From: Podaxis mareebaensis
Taxonomy: Eukaryota; Basidiomycota; Agaricomycetes; Agaricales; Agaricaceae
DNA length: 64,000 nucleotides
Assembly (NCBI GenBank): GCA_018524725.1
Contig: JAEUWP010000360.1
Span: 62,001-126,000, forward strand
Reading direction: 5' to 3'
Numbering within the stretch: position 1 is the stretch's first letter; each line of letters begins with the position of its first letter. Below, piece by piece: positions 22,422-34,151 of this stretch. A program made the position numbers and the translations under genes. The notes below the pieces were generated by a model, which made no database searches, was not told the origin of the DNA, and saw only the letters and a program-made list of their open reading frames with translations.

Positions 22422-25400
22422 ATGGCCGACGTTCAGGCGGTACTATCTGCTCTCCAAGTCTTTAACGGTGCACCCGACAAAGCCTCTCTAGAAGGAGCAA
22501 ACACCTGGCTCCAGGATTTTCAGCATTCTGTAAATCTTTCGCCTTGGACAAAATCACGACCAACTCCTCTGACTCTGTCTCAACGCGCTCTCTCTGTCCT
22601 AGCCTGAGGCATGGGCGACCTGTAATGTCCTCCTCCTCTCGTCCGACGCCCCTCCTCCAGCGAAAATCTTCGCTGCACAAACGTTCCGAGCAAAGGTTGG
22701 TTCTTTCAAGTTCTATCGCGATTTCAAAAGGGTTGATGGCCATGATATGATGGTTGCTTTGATCACTATTCAATTCATTAGGTGATATATGACCTGCACC
22801 AAGTTGATGCAAAGAACCAGTCGGCGTTGAGAGATACGCTACTGAGTGCGCTGCAGACGTACCATACAGGGCCTCGCACTATAATCGTGCAGTTATGTCT
22901 GGCTGTGGCGGGATTGGCACTTCAACTGCCTGCTTGGGAGAACCCTGTGCAGACGATGATTGAGACGTTTGGGAGAAATCCGGTAACGGTGCCAGTTTTG
23001 CTGCAGTTCTTGACTTTACTTCCCGAGGAGCTGAATACGAATACGAGGATCCCCGTAACGGTGAGCATGGCCCTCATCTGAGATTTGGTTGTTTGACCCA
23101 AATTTACAACGCCCCACGCCAAAAAAAAACAGGATGACGAATATAATGAGAGAGCACCACAACTGTTGACGCAGAATGCGCATAAGGTGTTAGATATATT
23201 ATCAATGTACATTCAAGCCACTGGTGCGTTCTCTTTTCCATTCTTCTTTAGGCTTGTTTCTTGATTCGGTTCCGTTCGATGACGTCCAGGAGTTACGACT
23301 GTCATTCAGAAAGAAGTCTTCGCCTGTCTGCGAAGCTGGCTAGTTGCGGGGGAAATTCCCCCAGTGGACTTAGTCAACACCCCTCTTTTCACATTTGCCT
23401 TTGATGCACTCAACATTGACGACTTGTTCGACTCCGCTATTGACGTTCTCTGCGAACTCATCCACGAGACACAGGAGGTCCAAGAAAACTTCCATGTCAT
23501 CCAAGTCGTGCTCCCGAGAGTAATCGACCTCAAGTCGAGACTAGTCACAGACCACGGTGACCCGGAGAAATTCAGAGGATTCACGCGTCTCTTCTCGGAA
23601 GCGGGGGAGACGTATAGGACGTTACTCGTGGATGACCCGGACATGTACTTCCCGCTGGTGGACGCCATAGGGGAATGCTCTGCGTACCACGATCTTGACA
23701 TCGTCCCTATCACATTCCCCTTCTGGATGCGTCTGGCACAGATGCTTGGAAAGAAGACGACCGTGCCGCTGTTCTTCCAGAATGCGTTCAAGAGGCTGAT
23801 GGGTGTCATCATTGAACATCTACGTTTCCCTACGGACATATCGACGCTCACAGGTCAAGAAGCGGATAACTTCCGTTCGTTCCGTCACGTCATGGGCGAT
23901 ACGCTGAAGGACTGCTGTACGGTTCTCCGAACGGACAACTGCTTGCTTGCGGCGTACCAGCTAATCACCACTGCCCTTGCAAAAGGACCCAGCAATGTCG
24001 TTTGGCAGGAAATCGAGGCCCCTCTCTTCGCAATGCGATCGATGGGTGCGGAAATTGACAATAGCGACAAGGTTGCTGTTCCGAAGATTCTGGATTTGAT
24101 ACCACAGCTACCGATCCATCCAAGAGTGCGATACGCTGCATTGTTGATTATTGCGAGGTACACGGAGTGGATAAATCAACACCCGGAATATATTCAAACA
24201 CAACTTCAGTACATTTCGACCGGGTTTGAGGATACGGATACTGAGGTGAATGCTGCTGCTGGGCAGGCGTTGAAGTATCTGTGTCAGGACTGCAAACAGG
24301 TTAGCACTGGTTTATCTTCGCTGCCGCTCATACGTGACTGAAGGCTTCGCTTTGTAGCACCTCGTTGATTTCCTACCGACATTACATACCTTCCTGAAGA
24401 CCACAGGTTCCAAGTTGATTCAAGATGATCGTCGCCAAGTTTACGAGGCCATTGCACATGTCATTTCGGCGATGCCTATGGAGCGTGCCGCAGAATCTTT
24501 GCGCACGTTTTCGCTTGACATCTTGTCATTGATCCATGACGTTACGGCAAAACCCAGTCCGACGAAGGAGGAGATTGAGGAGGCCAGTAGTAAGTAGTGT
24601 TCGTTCGTCACTATCAATTCCTCCAATTGATTTTCGCATAGACGGGCTCGAGAACCTGGAGACTATGCTTTACGTTGTCCGTAGTTTCGGCGATGATTTG
24701 CCACCAGCTTGCCAGAACAGCTGTGGTGATGCCTGGACAGTATTTGATAATTTCCTCCTCAAATTCGGAACAGACTACGAACTTGCGGAACGAGCGACGC
24801 GCGTGATCAGGCATGGAATCACATTGTTCGGAAGTGCGGGACTCCCTGTGGCGCCTTCTGTTGCTGCGAGGATGTCACAGGGATTTGATGCTACTGGTAT
24901 TCCCAGTTACCTTTGGATCGGTGGGAAGATCGTGGCGAGGTATGGGGACGAGAAGCAGAACGTGGAGCTGCAAACAGCGATTCGCGCATTGTATGAGCAT
25001 GCGTCGAAAAAGGTTGTCTCGATCTTGTCAGTGAAGACTCCAGGGGATATACCAGATGGTTGGTCACAATCTGCTGCTTAACCTGCGATGACGCGCTGAC
25101 ACGGCTCCAGTTCTTCAAGACTATATCCAAATGCTTCTGCAGATAGTTGACATCACACCAGATATTTTCTTCAACCACAACATTTTCCCATCCGTGTTTC
25201 GTGCGTCTTTGGCTGGTTTGACTGTCGTCCACAGCGACATTGTTTTTGTCACGCTGGACCTCTTCCGTGCGATCATAATGCACGAGTGTTTGGGGCCCGA
25301 GGCATCGGCGCCGGAGTACGCACAATGGGCAACAGTGATACGTGGTGTTGTCCGTGAACAAGGATACGATTTGACCGGGTACTTGTTGAGTGGGATGATT

Positions 25401-25723
25401 GGAGAATTCCCGGAGGACGCGATCGCGAATGTGGCGTCGATCTTCCGGGTGATGACGACGATGTTCCCGCAGGAGATGATCCAGTGGTTACCTGGTGTTT
25501 TGCAGCAGCTACCGTCGACGGCCGCACCCAATCAAGCGAAGACTCAGTTCCTTGTGGATCTGACTGCGTACGTCCTTTCTGACTTGAACAGACCTCAGTT
25601 CATTTTGCTGATGTGCGTTCCAGTGCCGTCAACCAATTAAATTACGATAAAGTCAAGTATGCCATTCTCGCCTTCAACAGGGCGTCGCGAAAAGCTCGAG
25701 ATAGGAGGCGCATGGGTGTTTAA
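22422..25723 (+). CDS. MTR10: Karyopherin beta, Mtr10/transportin-SR type
   Basis: This nuclear transport receptor imports SR-like mRNA-binding proteins. ATG 22422 starts MADVQAVLSALQVF, then LEGANTWLQDFQHS and after splicing EAWATCNVLL, the N-terminal importin HEAT repeats. The exportin-1-like segment follows (PRTIIVQLCLAVAGLALQLP at 22875-22935, TFGRNP, LLQFLTLLPEEL). Middle HEAT repeats fill 23300-24340 (IDVLCELIHETQE, YTEWINQHPEYIQ, AAAGQALKYLCQDC). The C-terminal part runs to RRRMGV-stop at 25723. About eight introns give roughly 940 residues, the family size. Mtr10/TNPO3 is more likely than importin-13 given the FLPTLHTFLK block. It is intact as far as I can follow. Confidence 0.85.
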
Positions 25724-26159
25724 AAGTACTGCCTAATCTGGTTGGAGCTCTACATTTAATAATGATCAAGGTAATGTTTTTATCCACGGAAATCTTGGAT
25801 CTTCTTTCGATTCCTGTGTCTTTGTTACGAGGATAAATCAAGGAGGCTATATGGTAGTCGGAGTTAGTTACACGCAGCGCGTAGTCACGTATCTGGTGCA
25901 GTCCTGGCGTTCTGTGTGTTGTAGAGTTTGTGTCCATTAATGAGAAGAATGTTCTGTAAGAAGCTCAGGTGCAGACTTGTTTGGGGAGGGCTGGGAACCA
26001 TCGAAGAAAGAAGATATTTCTTAATAAGGATGTAAGGATGACGTTGGGACGTTCCTCGGTAGAACCGTGACCGGAGGTGATCAGCAGACAAACAATTCTA
26101 AACACGCTCCGTCTACCCTTCCGTGTTTTGCTGTCCCTATTCCTGACACTCTCCTCACG
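25724..26159. other. Interval between Mtr10 and succinyl-CoA ligase genes
   Basis: 3' region of the karyopherin gene and promoter of the next gene on the same strand. No extra gene seen; short minus-strand frames here have no motif. Confidence 0.5.
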
Positions 26160-27726
26160 ATGCTGCGTCATGCTGGCCAGTCTCTTGTAACTTCCGGTAC
26201 ATGCTATTGATTCTGTGCTGTCGAGTCAGGTCTTGCTGACTTACTTTTTTTGTTCTGAGCAGGACGCCGGGCGTTCTCTCAGTCTGCCTCGAGAAGAAGC
26301 TATGAGGATACGATTAAGAATCTGCTAATACATAAGGATACCAAGGTTTTGTGCCAGGGGTTGACTGGGAAAACTGTACGTCTTTGTCTCCGCTCACATT
26401 CCATTTGAAGCAAAGCTCACAAGGGTCCTTGGCTTTTTTGCGCGGTGTAGGGGACCTTCCACGTCAAGGAGGCTTTGGCGTATGGCACCAAGATGGTTGG
26501 AGGCGTTTCGCCAAAGAAGGCTGGTCAGACGCATCTTGGACTACCAATTTTTGGTAGCGTTCGTGAGGTGCGTTTGTGCTTCATTGACCGTCTACGCAGA
26601 CTCCAAAGTTGTTAACGTTATCCAATCATTCGGTTACTCTGTTTAGGCTGTGAGGGAGACCCAGCCCGACGCGTCGATCCTCTACGTTCCGCCCCCTACT
26701 GCTGGTGACGCGATTATTGAGGCCATTGAAAATGAGATTCCTTTGATTGTGTGTATTACGGAGGGTATCCCGCAGGCCGACGAGATTCGGGTGAGTAGTG
26801 AGGTCGCTGCTTGGCGATGGGAGACTGTCACTGACGTCGGTTATTTGACGTGTAGGTTATGAATGCCCTCAAGAGTCAGTCCAAGTCTAGGCTGGTTGGT
26901 CCTAACTGTCCTGGAGGTGAGTAGAGCTATGGTCCCGAATTTCGCGGAAGGAAGAGCAGCGCCCTTTCTCGTGAAATACAACTTCTACAACTTGCGTCCG
27001 TCGTACGAATGACTGACTCGGGCCATTGTAGTCATTAACCCCCTTGGGTGCAAGATGGGCATTCAACCCGGACACATCCACAAACCCGGAAAAATCGGTA
27101 CGCTTACTTTGATATCAATCCGTCTCTACTCCGTTTAACTTGCGTCGACTTCAGGTATCGTCTCTCGCTCTGGAACTCTGACTTACGAGGCCGTTGCTCA
27201 AACGACCGGTGTCGGCCTCGGTCAGTCCTTGTGCATTGGTATTGGCGGTGACCCCTTCCCTGGTACCCAGCATATCGACGTTATCAAGGTCTTCCTGGAG
27301 GATCCCAATACTGAGGGTACGCCTTTTTTCAAAAATAGCAAGTCAAAAATACATCGTATATTGACACTTTACCGCAGGTATTGTCATCATTGGCGAGATT
27401 GGCGGTTCCATGGAAGAGGAAGCTGCCGAGTACATTGAGCAGTTCAACAAGAAAATCGCGAAACCCAAACCTATTGTCGGCTTCATTGCGGGCCGTACCG
27501 CACCCCCTGGACGTCGTATGGGTCATGCTGGAGCTATCATCGCTGGCGGAAAGGGTGGCGCGGCGGATAAAGTCAGGGCTCTCGAGAAGGCCGGTGTCAT
27601 TGTCACTAACAGCCCCGCGAAAATTGGTTCAGAGATGCTGAAGGTAAATTGAGTTGATAGCCGTCCGCTCTGGTACATAAGTTAACGTGTTTCTTACAGG
27701 CTATGCAAGCTGCTGGGTTGGCGTAG
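26160..27726 (+). CDS. LSC1: Succinyl-CoA ligase alpha subunit, mitochondrial
   Basis: This TCA-cycle enzyme interconverts succinyl-CoA and succinate with nucleotide phosphorylation in the matrix. The start ([12 protein letters not shown], then [12 protein letters not shown]) is a mitochondrial presequence. The CoA-binding domain follows: [14 protein letters not shown], then [14 protein letters not shown] and IFGSVREA. Next come [26 protein letters not shown] and LVGPNCPG. In the ligase domain, [20 protein letters not shown] and [12 protein letters not shown] are visible. The phospho-histidine lies in [13 protein letters not shown]. The end is [12 protein letters not shown]. Seven or so short introns are needed, for example 26203-26263 and 27316-27378. 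The beta subunit is not in the window. Confidence 0.95.
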
Positions 27727-27919
27727 AGAATTATTATTGCTCCTAGAATTGATTAGATTCGACCTGGATACCTTGTTGTCGATACATACCTTCACCCCTA
27801 AGCTTGGGCTTACATAATAACGGATATCACCATCTTTCCGACTTAGAGCTCAGAGAACTTGTTTGTGCCCTCGCCGCTCGACACATTAACAGTCAAACAT
27901 ATAACACGGGTTAAGAGCC

Positions 27920-28875
27920 ATGCCTTCCTCAGGTTTCGAGGCTGCTGCTGCATACCTGTCCACGGCTCCGTCTTTATCCAAGGTCTCGAATACAACCAAG
28001 CTTGAGGTGTTGCCATTAGCTGTTCGTTCCCTCGGTTGAGTCTGACGAGACATTCTGTTTCCTGGACCCGATCTACGATCATCAACAATGCTACAATGAT
28101 CCTGCACAACCACCTCAGTTGTACGGACTCTTCAAATATGTAACTGCCGGGCCAACGCCTACAACTTCTCGTCCGTCTATCTTCGACATGACTGGCAGAG
28201 CAAAGTGGGACGCCTGGAGTTCAACTGGAAAGACATATACCAGCGCACAAGATGCGGAGGCACGGTATCTAGAGATTGCGAAGGAGTTGGGATGGAATGA
28301 AGGGACCGCTGGTCCAAAACGAAACGAAGCTTCATCATCATCAAGTCAATCAGGACAATCAAGTAGCAAGGTGAAAATGCAGACAGGTGAAGATGAGGAA
28401 GGAGGTATTTGGGATCCTGAAGAGGATGCTTCGCGCCAGGGAGGTAGTGGGTTTGGGGGGTCGGTGAGTACTATGGCACATACGAAGGAGGAGAGTGAGA
28501 AGACCTTGCATGGGTTTGCTGTGGAGAATGATGTGAAGGGGATTCAGGAATTGTTAGCGATGGTACCAGACTTGGATTTGAATGAATTGGATGAACATGT
28601 GAGTAGAAATTTTGTCATTGAAATTTTTGTGCTTATGCTCAAGCCGTTTTTGAAGGGATATACGCCATTACATCTTGCGGCGGATAGAGGTCATCTAGAT
28701 ATTGTGAAACTCCTCCTGAGTAAAGGAGTCGACAAGTCGATAAAGGTGCGACCTTTGTCGTTCCCCAGTGTTGGATGCGAGATTGACTTTTCGATAGGAT
28801 CCTGACGACATGACCGCACTAGAATTGGCGCGTACAGTGGGGCACGAAGAAATTATATCAGCTCTTTCCAAGTAG
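27920..28875 (+). CDS. Acyl-CoA-binding domain protein with ankyrin repeats
   Basis: Exon 1 (from ATG 27920) gives MPSSGFEAAAAYLS..LSKVSNTTKLE, the start of an acyl-CoA-binding domain. After an intron of about 110 bases the domain continues LYGLFKYVTAGP and GRAKWDAW, with the Tyr, Lys and Trp positions that hold CoA. A Ser/Gly/Asp-rich linker (28300-28480) leads to ankyrin repeats (HGFAVENDVKGIQELL, YTPLHLAADRGHLDIVKLLL, MTALELARTVGHEEIISAL) ending at 28875. The layout equals animal ACBD6. Introns at about 28600-28658 and 28747-28798. It probably buffers long-chain acyl-CoA in the cytosol and binds a partner through the ankyrins. The start relies on the intron model. Confidence 0.85.
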
Positions 28876-29094
28876 CATAGTCAATGTATGAGGAAAAGAA
28901 CATGCATAGACAAGAACCGTGTTATACAATCTAAAGTCCCGAATCATCTTCTTCGTCCAGTCAGTCATAACCTCTCCTGGACTTGACTTGTTACCCGACG
29001 TGCGCTTCCATTAAGATATTATAATGAAGAGAATGTCGGTAGTCGGAATAGATATCGATGATAGATGAGCACCGTCTGCTAGTTCTATGATGAC

Positions 29095-29533
29095 TGGGCA
29101 GCAGGTTTAGGTGTAGCCTTAGGCGTAGTGGTAGGCTTCGCTCGTGCTGGCTCCGGTGCGTTGACGGGTTTAGGGCCTGTAGCCTTAGCATGATATGGTG
29201 ATCCAGGCTTCAAGATACCACCCTACACCAGAAGAGAGAGAAGATACATCAGCACCCAAAACGCAAACCTCGAATCCCGCCGGAAACGCATACCAATTCA
29301 AGCAGCTTCACAACCGACTTTGTCGGAACCGCGCCAACCTGCAACCAGTACTTAATCCTATCCACACTCCACTCCAACGTCTTTTTCCCTTCTGGACCGT
29401 CAATACGCGGTTTGTAGATGCCGAGAAGTTCTGCAGGTTTGGCGTTACGGGCTTTGCGGTGGTCGATGGCGACGAGGTGGAGGATGCGGTTGTTTCGTAT
29501 GCCGTGCATGGCAAATCTTAGTCTTATGGCCAT
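29095..29533 (-). CDS. Mitochondrial ribosomal protein bS16m
   Basis: From ATG at 29533 the protein reads MAIRLRFAMHGIRNNR, then HRKARNAKPAELLGIY, VDRIKYWLQVGAVPTKSV, which is bacterial-type ribosomal protein S16. One intron (about 29225-29296, GTATGC..GTAG) precedes the second exon (GGILKPGSPYHAKATG). The C-terminus is an Ala/Pro/Thr/Lys-rich tail ending PAAQSS-stop. At roughly 120 residues it has the size of fungal Mrps16. It converges on the acyl-CoA-binding gene, with about 220 bases between stops. Confidence 0.9.
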
Positions 29534-30082
29534 GGTGGCAGACGTGCAGGAGTTAGGAGGTGGAGAAGGGAGGACGGCCGGTTCGGGATGAGGCGCAGGA
29601 CGTGCTTTGGCGCGACGGGGCCAAAATTGTGAGCACGTGACTAGCCCAACCCAGTACTCAATTAACGCATCGACAAATCTCAAGCCTGGTCTATGGACCC
29701 GGAATACAGGTATTTCAGAGCAGTATCATGTCTTTAAGAATGCTCTGGTCGTGCTCATTTTTATTCAGCACGATACCAGCCTTCGACCGTTCGGAACTTG
29801 ATATGTATTTCGTTCCGAGCGTCGAACAAATATAGGGCCTTGATCACAGAAGAATAGGAGAGGAAAAGGAGACTCATCGACGTTGCAGTAGACACAGCAG
29901 ATCGTTTCTCCTATTTTATATCGCATATACCCTTGCCTGGTACGACCCATGCGCATGTTGGACGTCGAGGCGCTGAACCTAGTATCACAGGACGGTCCTT
30001 TGGTTGACGTACGGGACACCACGACTCCTGAATTATTCTCGTACCACGCTCCTATATTATCGTGTAGACGAAAGATCCATAT
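29534..30082. other. Interval between bS16m and LSM5
   Basis: Contains the upstream region of bS16m and the 3' region of LSM5. A minus-strand frame (29765-30022) lies here but shows no family motif and is probably non-coding. Confidence 0.4.
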
Positions 30083-30685
30083 CTACTCATCCGGTCCAGA
30101 GCTCCCAGGTATCAGCTGCATAGAGCGAGGAGGAATAGGCAGTGGGATGAAGGACAGTGATGCACACGGAGATGATCAGAGATATTGTTTCGAAGACACC
30201 AAGGAGGGCACGCACCATGCAGATGTTATTCCCGTTTAACAGCGTCTGCGCAAGCTTCGTCTTCTTCCTTCCTTCCGGCGTCGTTTCACTGTTGTGCAGC
30301 CGCAGATTGTCGTAGCAAACCAAAAACGCCACGCACAGAAGCCAGGACAGAAGAATGAACGCGCCAGATTCTCAATGCCCACCCAAGACGGTGAAACTAA
30401 TGGGACTCACAACTCTGTGACATCCTCTAAAACCATATCTGTATGTGAACAAGCAATCAGAGACCCCAGATGAAAAAGACGGTCGGAGGACTTTTTACTC
30501 ACTGACGAAATCATCGAACCCCAGCAATGTTCCCGAGAACTCTCGATCATTCTTCATGATGACCCAGATTTTCGAACCGATACACCTATCAATGAGTTCT
30601 ATTGCTCATTTAGTCTCGCCGCTGCAGCAATAGCTTGGAGCTCCGAGCTCTGATACGGACCAAGCGGTAGGATTTGTGAAGCCAT
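30083..30685 (-). CDS. LSM5: U6 snRNA-associated Sm-like protein LSm5
   Basis: Five short exons join to a protein of about 90 residues. Exon 1 gives MASQILPL. After a 63-base intron (GTCCG..AATAG) [18 protein letters not shown] and [13 protein letters not shown] follow, the Sm1 motif. Then DMVLEDVTE, and [18 protein letters not shown] and NGNNICM, the Sm2 motif. The last exon is [14 protein letters not shown] at 30083. LSm5 belongs to the Lsm2-8 ring on U6 snRNA and the Lsm1-7 ring in mRNA decay. Because the exons are tiny, gene finders may miss this gene; all junctions are GT..AG. Confidence 0.88.
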
Positions 30686-31142
30686 GGCACACGATGATAG
30701 CGGGGTTTAGAGAGTGTCACGGCACTCAAACTCGCTACGTCTTTCAAAAAGTCGGTGTTATGTAAACAAAAGATCTGATATACATATATTTTTGGGACTG
30801 ATTAACTGCAAAATGGGGGGCAGCCGGAGAAAATACAATCGTGTAGTGTGGTGTGCAAGAGCGTGAACATCGGACTAGCTGAAATTGGGATAAGCGGAAA
30901 GAACAGGAGCAAGCAGGATACAAATTGACGAGTGGGTGAGACTGAACACATGTGAAATTTTGAAAGAATAAACCGTGTTCATTGATCGAAAAGAAGGAAG
31001 AGTGACAAGTAAACTACTCGCCCTGAACTAGGGAACCAGGTTAAGACAGTAAGTGGAGAAGTATGGAAAACACGAGACACGGAGCGTAGGCGATAACAAG
31101 GAAATATTCATGACACCATCGAGGTTGATAGAAACGGCTTGT
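30686..31142. other. Interval between LSM5 promoter side and importin alpha 3' end
   Basis: No gene seen; holds the LSM5 upstream region and importin alpha 3' untranslated region. Confidence 0.5.
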
Positions 31143-33018
31143 TTACTGCTGGCCGAAGCTGAATCCACCTTGAGGAGCACTAACGTCCGAGTGGAACTGG
31201 AAGAAAAGAAAGGTTACATGTCATAAATTCTTCACAAAAATGAGAGACTTACAGCAAAGGCGCCAGATGCATCAACAGTAGGAGCGCTGATGTTAGTATC
31301 CACTTCCTCCTCATCGGGGAAGTACTTGTCCATAATATTGAAGGCCTTCTTATAAATCTCCAAGTTGTCATGCTGTTGAAGGTTGTGGATTGTGACCATT
31401 CCTCCAGCCTCCTCGACATAGATGGCATACTGGTTGACTGCGCCTGGACCGGCGGCCAACTTGTCCATTTCTCCAACCTTCAAAATGTTATCCAGGCCAT
31501 CAAGGGCAACTTGAATGATCTTGTTATCCATCATAGTCAACAAGTCGCAAAGAGGCTTGATGCACCCTTGAGAAACGAGGTAACGAATCTGGGAAGGTTC
31601 TTGCAGGCCCCCAGATGTAGCATTGGAGATGGCCCAGCAGGCTTCCTTCCTGGTCTTGAAATCGGCGTTCGAGAGGATGTTGATCAAAGGTGGGATAATG
31701 TTTGCGTCAATGACGGCTTGAATCTGAGGAGGAGATCCGGCCGTGATGTTAGAGATAGTCCAACATGCTTCCTTCCTGATACCGTCCTTGGGCGAAGAGA
31801 GGAGAGAAAGGAGAGCAGGAAGAGCACCAGATGCGATAACTACTTGAGTCTGGAGGTCGTCACCGGTGACAATGTTACCAACCGAGCGAAGTGCAGGGGT
31901 TTGGACGGCGGTAGACTGGTGCATGAGAAGGTCGACGAGGCGCCTGCAGACGCCTGACTCGATAACGGCCTGAATCTTGTCATTTGAACCATCTGAGAGA
32001 TAGGAGATGGCCCAGCAGGCATCAATGAGAATTTCGTCATCGAGAGAGTAGATGAGTTTGGTCAGCACAGTAAGAGCAGGGGAAATCTAGATAAACTTGT
32101 TAGACCCCAAACAATGCCGGTAAAAGGGGGCTCACCAGTTCCCAATCAGGCTGTGGTGATTTTCCACGACAGAAGTTACTCAATGTCCAGGTAGCATTCC
32201 TAAGCATGCTGAGCTTGTGCTGCTCGCTCAAAAGGGCCAAGAGAGGCCTCAAGGCACCAGCTTGCAGAACATAGTCTCGGCATTGGGGGCTGTCACCAGC
32301 AATATTACCCAATGCCCAAACGGCTTGTTCGCGAACATCGAGGACAGGAGACGAAAGGAGATTGATAAACTCGGGGACAGCTCCAGCGTTGATAACAACT
32401 TGGGTGTGCTCAGCAGTACCAGAGGCGATATTGGTCAAAGCCCAGGCAGCCTCGAACTGAAAGAACATGAGAATCGAGTACCAATCGTCGAACGAAAGCG
32501 TACCTGCAGCATGGAATGTCCAGTCCTTAAGAATTCCACGAAACGAGGAACAACACCACATTCGATAACACGTTCGATCGGAGGATTCTTTTCTTTCGAA
32601 AGTAGCTTACGGAACTTGGTGGTCGCGTCCAATTGGCGCTCGGGATCGTCAGAAAAGACACCTTGGATCATTTCCTCTGCGAGCTACAAAGAGCTTGTAA
32701 GTAAAACTGGACTCAAAACAAAGAAGGGAGGGATAGATACAGGGGGATCCCAGGTACCACCGCCGATTTCATCGTCAGAGTCGCCACCCGTAGCAGGGAG
32801 GAAATTCCGCCTCTTGGAGATGTTCTCCTCCCGTTTCTGACGCCTAATTTCTACCTGTTGTTCCTCCCTGCGACGTCTGAGTTCGTCAGTCTTCAAACCC
32901 GACTTGCCCTTGTAGGCTGTTGGGGCGCGTGTATTAGCACGCTAATCATGATTAGAGAATTAAGCAGCATACCTTCTCTCCTAGCCTTCATTGTACGTGA
33001 GTCCGTAAGAGAGTCCAT
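31143..33018 (-). CDS. SRP1: Importin alpha (karyopherin alpha)
   Basis: This adaptor binds nuclear localisation signals and importin beta. A short first exon ([16 protein letters not shown]) leads into the importin-beta-binding domain ([32 protein letters not shown]) and the acidic linker DSDDEIGGG. Armadillo repeats follow, each with the W..N pairs of the cargo groove: [82 protein letters not shown] and [14 protein letters not shown]. The C-terminus ([17 protein letters not shown] then [12 protein letters not shown]) ends at 31143. Five or six introns, one at 32919-32972. The size, about 530 residues, is normal. Confidence 0.95.
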
Positions 33019-34151
33019 TATTTTTGCTTATCTATTGAAGAACACGGAATGAAAATGTTAAGGGATGGAAGTCTGGAGGAAAGAGATGAAAGTTGTTTTG
33101 GCTTCTTTAGATCCACTGCAGGTGTGACACAAAAGGACGTGACTAATTATCATCCACGATCGTGACATGCCATGCGATAAGTTGATCAATACCTTCCTTG
33201 ACAAACATACCAACTTATGATGGAATTTCTATCCAGTGCTCAACGGGCAGAAATATTCTGTTTATATGCAGCAGGAACGATCTTCGGAAACAAGAGAACC
33301 TGAATCACAAACCTATCTAAACGTATCCTGTGCTTTCAGACGCCCTTCACACGGAGTGGGGAAAGATCTGCCGGTCTTACGTCCTTTACGATCCCCTAAC
33401 TCAACTGTGCATGATGCATTTCGACTAGCCCTCCTACCATGAGGGCACCTCGGAGGACCTGTTACGAGCATAATCTACTAGATTGTCGTCCCAAATAAAA
33501 CGCACTCAAGGAACACTTTCGAATGTAATGGAACTTTCACACCCGACGTGCGTCAACCTTCAGAACTCTGAATATGACATTTCCTACAGATATGGATCCT
33601 TGACATGCACCACTACCACCACCTCCTCCTCCTGGGTGTACGCAAAGTGCGATCGGCTACTGAGTTATTTATGGCAACCCTGACCCTCTCGCCCTCGAGA
33701 CGAATTGGAACTTCGGTAGTTCCTGATGGTATGAGTTTAAGGCTAGCTCTTGAAAACGCTTCCGGTGATTCCCGTAAAATGCGCATCACCCACTCACGCT
33801 GGTTTCCAAAAGATGTACACAACACAAGTTCTGGCAGAGACTCAGGGAGTTGGATCTTTCTTGTTTTCTTGCCGAAATATAAGCATCTGCCGGAGGACCA
33901 GAGACAGCGGCAACTTACGTTACATACTGGTTTGGAGGCGCACAACTTATCATAATCAATGCACCAAGGGTGATACTGGGAGCTTAGGAAGCGCCGTTGG
34001 GCAATCGTGTTGGACACGTTTCTCACCAATGTCTTAATATAGACTCGCCACTGGTCAAATGACAGAATTCACAGTTCTCCAATGGGTCAATTCAAGAGCG
34101 CCTCGAGTATTTAAAGGAAGGAGGATGCAGTAAAGTCTCCGCGCTGTTACG
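33019..34151. other. Gene-free interval before the P450 pair
   Basis: About 1.1 kb. Open frames at 33605-34037 on both strands overlap, have no motif and are probably chance. It should hold the importin alpha promoter (right end of that gene) and the promoter of the first P450. Confidence 0.5.
34108..34115 (+). promoter_or_regulatory. TATA-like box of P450 gene 1
   Basis: tatttaaa lies 37 bases before the ATG at 34152, with a short purine-rich leader between. A similar tatttaaa occurs at 36967-36974, about 300 bases before the second P450. Confidence 0.4.

Noticed and set aside
29765..30022. Minus-strand 85-codon frame between bS16m and LSM5
   Set aside because: LSM5 ends at 30083 by a well-supported last exon; this frame lies in flanking sequence without motif.
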